Origin: Pseudo-nitzschia pungens
Lineage: Eukaryota > Bacillariophyta > Bacillariophyceae > Bacillariales > Bacillariaceae
Assembly: GCA_037355855.1 (NCBI GenBank)
Contig: CM074762.1
Coordinates: 2,294,001 to 2,358,000, forward strand
Direction: 5' to 3'
Length of the DNA stretch: 64,000 nt
Shown: piece after piece, positions 57,730 to 64,000 of the stretch
Position numbering within the stretch: position 1 is the first letter of the stretch
How the letters are laid out: each line of letters begins with the position of its first letter
The notes under the pieces: model-generated
The model's database searches: none
What the model was told of the DNA's origin: nothing
Seen by the model: only the letters and a program-made list of their open reading frames with translations
Position numbers and translations under genes: made by a program

Positions 57730-59742
57730 CTATAGCTTGTCTGCGAGGTTTTCGATCAGCCCGTCTACGATCTCTTCCACTTCCTGTGTAGTCTGGCTGG
57801 CACCCAGAGCAACATTCCAGGTGGCCAAGACCCCCGCCAATCCCGCCGAAAGCCATGGCCAGTTGTCTTTGACGAACCGCGATACGGTCGTTGTCGACGA
57901 CGACGACGAACGCCCCTGTGCGTGGCGGTCCCCAGTGAACACGCTCTTGGTGGCCGATGCCCATAGCCCGAACAGACCATCGATGCCAAGGTTGCTAAAG
58001 AGGCACGCAACGACGATCAGGGTCGCTCCCACCGCTGCGTTGAGTCCCATGTGTTCTCCCATGACGGCGACGGCAAAGGCCGTCCCCCAGAGGGGCTCCG
58101 TGGAAAAAATCAGCGTCGTCTCGGCCGCCGAGAGGCTTTCCAGCGCTAGGGTTTCCATGTAAATGGTCAGGGCGGTGGTTATGCAACCGGTCCAAAAGAG
58201 ACTGAACAAGATGGAGGGGCTAGTGAACCATTCCTTCCATGGGAAAGAGTGTGCAATCGCCGACAGCGAGGATTCCACGCCGGCGAAACCTCCCTGGTCG
58301 AAAACACCTAGGTCCAACATGCCGTACCCCACGGACGAGGCAAAGATTGCCACCAACTGTGAAGCCGTCATGCGGGGGGCCTCCTTTGGAAACCGATGCA
58401 TGGCTTGCTCCATCCTCCAAAAACCCAGTCCAAATGCAAACGGCTGGATCATGGACAGTTGATCCCCCACGGTGATGCCGCCTCCACCACCCGACGAAAT
58501 GAGGTCCAAATCCGCGCCCCCCAGTTCCAGAAAGGCAACCCCCACCAGCGCCATGAGAGCTCCCGTCCATTGTCGGGGCAGCAGCTTCTTTCCGGCCACG
58601 AAATCCAGGAGGGGAACAATGACCACTGCCATGCTGCACAGAAAGGCCGATTCGGAAGCCAGGGTGGTTTCCAAACCGATCGCTTGGGCCACGTATCCGA
58701 TCGAGTTCCACAGGCCTACCTCCAGCCCGTACAAGGTGGCCAGGAACCGCTGCCGGTTGCGCTCGGCCGAATCACCGGTGTTCTGGTTCGGCAGTGGGAG
58801 GAGCCCCTCCAGCAGCCACGGAAGCGTGGCCAGCGCGGCCAATCCGAAGCGAAAGGACGTGCTGATGCTCACGGGCATCTGGTCTCCCAGCAGCTTGACC
58901 ACCGAAAAGTTGGTCCCGTACAGGGCAGCTGCGCCCACCAGCAGCCAGCGGGCCCGCCAGACCGCATCGTTGCTGGCTTGCGTAGCATCGGCATCGATAT
59001 CGGCATCAACCCTCGCCTCGATCCCAACAAACGCATCCCCTGGCAACGCCGATGGATGATCTTTGCCGACGCGAACGGGACTCGATCCAGATGGACCCTG
59101 TCGAATGACTGCTCCTGTTTTGGAATTGACAACGGCGGCGTTGGCTGCCATTCGAGGAAAGAACAAGGGCACTTCGTCGCTGCTGCTGCTGCTGCTGCTG
59201 CCCATGTCGTCGCTGTCGTTGATGGTGTCGTAGGGTTGGTTGCTCATCGGTCGGGATGAGGTACTCGTACAATCGCTCGATGAGGCGTCGGAAGACCCTC
59301 GGACGGATTCGAGGTCCGCCATTGCCTCGAGCATCGACCGGAGGAGTTGGCGATCGCGTTCCTCGTCGAGGTCCTCGTTCCACGCCTCGGTCCAGACGGT
59401 GCCCATGGATGTGGAATTGGTGCCGAGGCAGTCGTGATTGCTGCTGGTCACGGACAGGGATCCAACTCCGGCTGTGTTTGAGAGTTCTCTCTCCCTTGTT
59501 CTTGTGAGACGATGAAAGGTTGGTGGTGGTTGGATATCTTCCCGGTTTGACTGTGGGTGTCGGTTTGGGTGTGAGTATGAGTGCGTGCCTTTCCGCCTCG
59601 TAGTGGCAGGTGGAAGGATGGAATATGCGTTGGTTGCCCTTCGTTCCGTGGACCAACCCAAGAGCAACCAAAACGTCGCTATTCGTATTATCCTTGCTGT
59701 AGTAGCCACGGCGGTAGTTGTAAGGTGGAGTTGGGTCATCAT
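57730..59742 (-). CDS. DMT-superfamily (EamA-type) transporter
   Basis: A single-exon frame of 670 residues from the ATG at 59742; a longer frame has only a TTG start. The N-terminal 45 residues contain a hydrophobic stretch (IIRIATFWLLLGWS) followed by ATNAYSILPP, where Y could take the +1 place of a plastid motif; this is weaker than a canonical ASAF. A long Ser/Asp-rich region follows. From about residue 275 come ten membrane helices in two EamA repeats. The first begins ARWLLVGAAALYGTNFSVVKLL, includes STSFRFGLAALATLPWLL, and then LASESAFLCSMAVVIVPLLD. The second includes ALTIYMETLALESLSAAETT, IFSTEPLWGTAFAVAVMGE and GLNAAVGATLIVVACLFSN. EamA/DMT members export metabolites or exchange sugar phosphates and nucleotide sugars; the substrate is unknown. 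The plastid envelope is a possible location. Confidence 0.85.
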   Translation of the reverse strand: MMTQLHLTTTAVATTARIIRIATFWLLLGWSTERRATNAYSILPPATTRRKGTHSYSHPNRHPQSNREDIQPPPTFHRLTRTRERELSNTAGVGSLSVTSSNHDCLGTNSTSMGTVWTEAWNEDLDEERDRQLLRSMLEAMADLESVRGSSDASSSDCTSTSSRPMSNQPYDTINDSDDMGSSSSSSSDEVPLFFPRMAANAAVVNSKTGAVIRQGPSGSSPVRVGKDHPSALPGDAFVGIEARVDADIDADATQASNDAVWRARWLLVGAAALYGTNFSVVKLLGDQMPVSISTSFRFGLAALATLPWLLEGLLPLPNQNTGDSAERNRQRFLATLYGLEVGLWNSIGYVAQAIGLETTLASESAFLCSMAVVIVPLLDFVAGKKLLPRQWTGALMALVGVAFLELGGADLDLISSGGGGGITVGDQLSMIQPFAFGLGFWRMEQAMHRFPKEAPRMTASQLVAIFASSVGYGMLDLGVFDQGGFAGVESSLSAIAHSFPWKEWFTSPSILFSLFWTGCITTALTIYMETLALESLSAAETTLIFSTEPLWGTAFAVAVMGEHMGLNAAVGATLIVVACLFSNLGIDGLFGLWASATKSVFTGDRHAQGRSSSSSTTTVSRFVKDNWPWLSAGLAGVLATWNVALGASQTTQEVEEIVDGLIENLADKL

Positions 59743-61815
59743 TTTTTTGCTCGTTTGCTTGTCGGCAACTCGGATGATTGCAGGAGGAAGAGAAAGAGAA
59801 GGATGGATTCTCAACGCGATTGCTCGCTGGTTGCTCGCGTTTCTCGTCGATGAGACAACAACGCCAAGATGGGTTGATTCGAGTTGTCGATGAACTCTGG
59901 CTTGTGAAATGCTGTGTTAGATTGAAATATGAGTCCGAAGGAGTGTCATGTCCAAACCGAGAATGCGGAATGCCTTCGGTTGGATCGAGGTCGAGGTCGA
60001 GATCGGTGGATCGCAAGCTGGTTTTCCTCAACTACGTATGTGCTCTTCCGTTTGGTGACCCGTCCAGGATCCAAATGGTGCTAACTAATGGGTGATTTTT
60101 GTGACTGACTCGTAACTCGTAATTACTCGTAGACTTACGGTAAGGTTACCCTTCGGTTCCCTTTCCAATCGTTCTCCAATCAACACTTGGATTTTTCAAG
60201 CAGACACACTTTTCTCTCGGAGTCGATACGGACTGTAACTGTTAGTCACAAAGTATCGTAGAAGAACGGGAAAGAAGCGACATCATGTACGCAATCACGT
60301 GCCATTCGATCCGTGACAATCTGTTTCCCATCAAAATGAGGCAGTTTGATTGGTGTCCTGCTTGAACCAAACAGCTGCCGTATCTTGCTCTTGCACTTTC
60401 AGACATCGTGGACCGTTGAATTTTTGGAATACGGAATCAATCATCACCTGATGAATTGAGAATGGAATCAATCAATCATCAAACAAAAGTCTTGGATTGA
60501 TTCCAAATCAATCCTGAGGTCGCTACGGGTTTCGCCAGTTTACACGTGGCAGAGACAAAATAATATTCATACCGGGGCATGGCGCCCCAATTATCAGGAG
60601 AGATGATTTGCCGTAGGGCGATGCGGGAAGTCTCAAAGCGGCTCGCGGAAGAAGTTTCAGCGATGGCATTCCGTAGAAGCTATCAGCAGCAAGCATCGTC
60701 ATCTGCAAGTTACTCGTATCCAGCAAAGTGAGTGTCAAGAGCAAGGAGAATTCTAAAATTGAAAGCCAAGACGTCGAAGTTTCTTCTCCTGTTGACTGGA
60801 CTTAAAGATAGTAGTACTAGGAGAAGGAAAGCATATTACCCTTATCCGATCCATGCTTCTTCTTTTTCTTCTTGTTCTGTATTGCTGCTGGTTGCACAAG
60901 GACCACCAGGCCATTCTTACAATTTTTACACTGACCAAGATTAGTTGCTGATCTCAATCCTGGGGTTATCGTCCTACTAGGAAACTCCCAATTGTATTCA
61001 AGTCATTGCACTAATTTCATCATTAACACCAACTCTAAAACGAAAGCCACATGTAGTAGTAATAGTAGGAAGGCCCCATACTACTAGTATTAGCTAGTAT
61101 GCAGGAATGTCACCAACCATTCTCCTGGTTCTACATCCAAAGGTTGCTATTGCTGCTGTGTATCCAAGAGTACTGTTGTTTTGAAAAAAATAAATGATAG
61201 CATTCAAAATAGTATTTGCTTTCACATCCTCCTTCGTTTCTTTCTGAACACAAAAGGGAGGCAATCTGCATGGCCCTCGGGAGTGAGGTGTTGCATCATT
61301 TGGTTGCCTCCATCGCGCTTTGAAACAGAATAGCTCCTGCCGCGCCAACCCAATGAACTGAACGCTAGTAGTAGTAGAACTATGCTACAAAACGATAGGC
61401 ATGGCCAAGCAATTACGTACCGTACTACTTACTCGATCGAGAATCATTCCCAGCTCAAATAATGGTAGCAAAAGAAACCGCGACCGTTACAGATGTCATC
61501 GTATTATTATTCTATCATTATTATAAGAAAGTAGAATAGATACTAGATGAAGAGTTTGAAAATGCATGTCGGTACGATTTCGCATGGTGTTTGCGATGCA
61601 TTGTTATTCTAATTTACAGTTTTCGACGGCAAACAACAACGTCGTCGGTATGTCGGTATCGGAATGGTGGTGGGATTTCGGTAGGCATGATCGTCCGCTT
61701 GTCCAACACGAGTCGTCGCTTCCACGACGCGATGCACGCAACCCGTGTGCGTGCTGTAACACATGCCGTAGCATGCAGTGTCGTGCTCTTTCACATGGCA
61801 TCACATCGCATCGCA
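59743..61815. other. 2.1 kb non-coding stretch
   Basis: Contains GATTGATTCC/AATCAATC words (60430-60510) and TAGTAGT tracts (60810, 61050-61090, 61365). The start and end shadow the flanking genes; no gene is supported between. Confidence 0.5.
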
Positions 61816-62928
61816 TCACACCGCCACCAGATCTCGCTCCAGCTGTTCCCGCAGTCGCTGCCGCACCCTGCCGACCGCCGACGGATGGTGCTCGTCCCCC
61901 CGCAACAGGTTCGACTTGAGGTCCTCCGACACGGCCATCGACCCGAACCACATGCTCAGAAAGGACCGCTGGAAGTTCCTTCCCGCGATGGAACCCCTGA
62001 AGATTCCCTGGTCGATGACCCGCGTCTCGTCGCCGACCAGCTGCACCGACTGCGTCCCCATGTTCTCGATGGGCCCCTCCGAGGCCAGCGCGATGAAGCG
62101 ATCCCTGTCGGCCTCGTAGCCGTCGTAGTCGCGGTGCGTGACGCTGTGGTCCAGTTGCTGCGTCCAGGCCGAGACCACCCGGGATCGGCCGACGTACCGC
62201 AAAAACGTGAAATCGAGCTGGAGGGGACCCCCATCGGCGGTATCGGAATCGGAACTGGAATCGGAATTGATGTTGTTGTTCGAGGCGAGGGTGGCATCGA
62301 ATATGGATTCGCTGTGGTTGTTGTGGTTGCTGTTGTTGTCGCGGTTGCTGTCGTGCTGAAAATCTTCCCTCATAGCCTGCAAAGCACTCAGTATGGGCTT
62401 GGCACTGTACATGGCGGCGACGTAAATCTTGATGTTCATCCCTAGAAACGGAATGAAACGCATCCCGTGGCCGTTCCGATACAGATTGATTCCGTCCACC
62501 GTGAGGACACCGGGGAGTTCCACCCCCTCGACCGTAGCGGATTTTGCGTCGGGATTCCGATTCGTGTCCGAGCATTCCGAGCGTTCGCGGTTCTCCCCCG
62601 GCTGCTGCGTTGCGGTGACCGTTGCGGAGGTGGAGCGGGACCGGGACGCGGTCGCGACGCATTCTTCGGCGTTGCCCTCGACCGCGATGCCCGTGCCGAG
62701 GGCGTGGAACAGATTCGAAAGCACCATGCCGCCGCTCGCGCTTATTTTGCGGAATCTCGCCGACGATTGGGATCGGTGGAGGCGGGAACGGGAATTGGAA
62801 TGGGAATGGGAATTTGAATGCGGATGCCAATACCGCAGGCGTTGCAGTATGAGATTGGAATGAATGAAGATCGAGGTAGCAGCCACCAGAAGAAGGAGCA
62901 GGGCTTCGGAAAAATACTGGGAGTTCAT
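61816..62928 (-). CDS. Chalcone-isomerase-like protein with N-terminal membrane anchor
   Basis: A single-exon frame of 370 residues from the ATG at 62928. The N-terminus SEALLLLLVAATSIFIHSNLIL is a signal anchor. After a His/Ser/Arg-rich linker comes the chalcone-isomerase-like fold: GVLTVDGINLYRNGHGMRFI, GMNIKIYVAAMYSAKPIL, LDFTFLRYVGRSRVVSAWTQ, then GTQSVQLVGDETRVIDQGIF, FRGSIAGRNFQRSFLSMWFG and VSEDLKSNLL. This resembles the bacterial/algal group of CHI-like proteins, which lack proven flavonoid activity; some relatives bind fatty acids. An acidic Asn/Ser/Asp insert (about residues 200-235) interrupts the fold and contains simple repeats. No flavanone pathway is implied. Confidence 0.78.
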   Translation of the reverse strand: MNSQYFSEALLLLLVAATSIFIHSNLILQRLRYWHPHSNSHSHSNSRSRLHRSQSSARFRKISASGGMVLSNLFHALGTGIAVEGNAEECVATASRSRSTSATVTATQQPGENRERSECSDTNRNPDAKSATVEGVELPGVLTVDGINLYRNGHGMRFIPFLGMNIKIYVAAMYSAKPILSALQAMREDFQHDSNRDNNSNHNNHSESIFDATLASNNNINSDSSSDSDTADGGPLQLDFTFLRYVGRSRVVSAWTQQLDHSVTHRDYDGYEADRDRFIALASEGPIENMGTQSVQLVGDETRVIDQGIFRGSIAGRNFQRSFLSMWFGSMAVSEDLKSNLLRGDEHHPSAVGRVRQRLREQLERDLVAV

Positions 62929-63827
62929 CGCAGGAGACTCTTCCTTATCTAACGGTACGATACGCTTTTGAGGTAGTCGCGGTTGGGTCGAGATCTCAAG
63001 TATCTTACGTGGCAAAAGATACAGTAGGTCGTATTATTACAGTATTATTCTTATCTTGTCGTATGGCGCGGGTGTCTGTCGATGGAGAAGCTTTTTCTCG
63101 GATCGAGTGAATTCTGTTCCATTACGGGTCCAATGCAATGCACTGGGAGCAAACGCCAAAGGCGAAAACTACAGAACAATTACTTGTACCGTAAATACTC
63201 GTAACTTACGCAATCAGAGTGTAACCAAACCCATGGCACACGGTAACTTATCCCGGGTCCGTCGATCGGCATCGTCTCTCTCTCTCTCTCTCGTTGTTGC
63301 AACGATTTATTTCTTCTGATTGGACAGATATTGTTTTTGGGGTTGTCACACAAGCTGTCGATTGACACCTGCGTTGAACCGGAGGGAGAAAATATCTGAC
63401 GTGAGATTGGTTCCAACGATGAGGTCATATTCGTGATTGGATTTCAAAAGACTCAAATGCCTCGATTGTTGATGGTTGATGGATGTCTGAAGCTTGCCTT
63501 TTAAAAGTATTCTTGGTATGTAATAAACATATGATAACTCCTCGCATGATTGATGGTCCATGGTCGGCGGACGGGACCAAGACGAAATCTAACCCCGCTC
63601 GGAATGATCTCCAAATCGATCCGCAATCCGCAACTCGTGTTGATTGTTGATGACAACGATCAGAGAGGTTCGCGATACGAGTACGAGTAAGGTTTATCGT
63701 ACCGTATCGGATCTCATGCCTCATCTTACGACCACGGGATACTTTTGAACTCTTCGTTGCTACATCATCGCACTTCATACTGAAGATTGAGTACTGTATC
63801 GAGAAGAAAGGCAGTGGGAACATCACA
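62929..63827. other. Divergent spacer at the right edge
   Basis: Contains a short TCTCTC run at 63273-63290 and TACTCGTAACTTACG words. It probably holds the promoters of the CHI-like gene (minus) and the edge gene (plus). Confidence 0.5.
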
Positions 63828-64000
63828 ATGTCTGATTCTACACCTCCACCACCACCACCACCACCATCATCATCATCACAACAGCAGCAAGGTGAAAAAT
63901 ATGGAAAGGCGGAAGAAGGCTCTCTTACAGATTGGTACGTGGACGGCGCTGTGTGCCCATCGTCAGCAAGAATGGTCTCATCTTGACATTGTTTGTGCGC
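63828..64000 (+). CDS. First exon of a gene cut by the window edge
   Basis: The ATG at 63828 opens MSDSTPPP, a run of about ten Pro codons and four Ser codons, a short Gln run, then GEKYGKAEEGSLTDW. A GTACGT donor lies at 63935-63936 after GATTG, and without splicing the frame stops at 63987. So 63828-63934 is probably exon 1. No family can be named. Confidence 0.4.

Noticed and set aside
57730..59259. Plus-strand frames of up to 287 codons across the DMT transporter gene
   Set aside because: They are antisense shadows of a GC-rich real gene with clear membrane helices on the minus strand.
1..64000. tRNA or rRNA genes
   Set aside because: I looked for T-loop words such as GGTTCGAATCC and for rRNA blocks on both strands by eye and saw none convincing; a covariance-model scan would be needed to exclude them.
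1..64000. Bacterial contamination
   Set aside because: Spliceosomal introns in most genes, plastid-type leaders and eukaryotic families (Rab7, THADA, RUS) rule it out.

Overview
This window reads as nuclear DNA of a photosynthetic stramenopile, most likely a diatom. Most genes are spliced, with GT-AG introns of roughly 90-250 bases and donors close to GTRAGT. Several predicted proteins start with a signal peptide followed by an ASAF-like junction with F at +1, the diatom plastid-import signature (pyruvate carboxylase VEA/FTAP, an RNase II N-domain-like protein GS/FAPT, an RbgA-type GTPase ASA/FVS). Secreted proteins have Ser/Thr/Pro linkers. Spacers are full of short words such as TTACTTCGTA, TACGGTAC and TAGTACTAGTAG. 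I see no bacterial operons, tRNA, rRNA or CRISPR array.

Layout. 0.7-1.7 kb: Rab7-type GTPase. 2.1-6.1 kb (minus): four-exon pyruvate carboxylase with a plastid-type leader. 7.1-7.9 kb: MntP/YtaF-type membrane protein. 8.3-9.1 kb (minus): plastid-type protein resembling only the N-terminal part of RNase II. 10.8-11.5 kb (minus): DinB-like protein. 12.2-14.4 kb: secreted Cys-rich repeat protein. 15-16.3 kb (minus): RUS/DUF647 protein. 16.8-18.2 kb: GHMP sugar kinase. 19.7-20.2 kb: small unknown protein. 20.8-22.1 kb (minus): tandem hotdog thioesterase-like protein. 24.3-26.3 kb: multi-membrane-span protein with a SAM-like segment and a polyQ/acidic tail, whose frame changes twice. 28.0-28.6 kb: acidic unknown protein. 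28.8-35.4 kb (minus): THADA/Trm732 homologue. 36.0-37.3 kb: rhomboid protease. 37.8-39.8 kb (minus): plastid-type RbgA/YlqF GTPase. 40.4-43.5 kb: a 3.1 kb foldback (giant inverted-repeat) element. 44.6-52.7 kb: a 2,695-residue protein with an acidic N-terminus, a divergent FAD-binding domain and six C-terminal membrane helices. 54.2-57.2 kb: six-exon glucose/sorbosone dehydrogenase-like protein with a PKD domain. 57.7-59.7 kb (minus): DMT/EamA transporter. 61.8-62.9 kb (minus): chalcone-isomerase-like protein. 63.8 kb to the edge: first exon of another gene.

The genes do not form a pathway; this is ordinary eukaryotic gene order with some divergent pairs (pyruvate carboxylase/MntP, RUS/GHMP kinase, THADA/rhomboid). 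The least ordinary items are the foldback element, which is built from 460-base terminal inverted repeats plus inner minisatellite arrays that are themselves inverted, and the giant FAD/membrane protein. All family calls come from reading motifs by eye; no database search was run.
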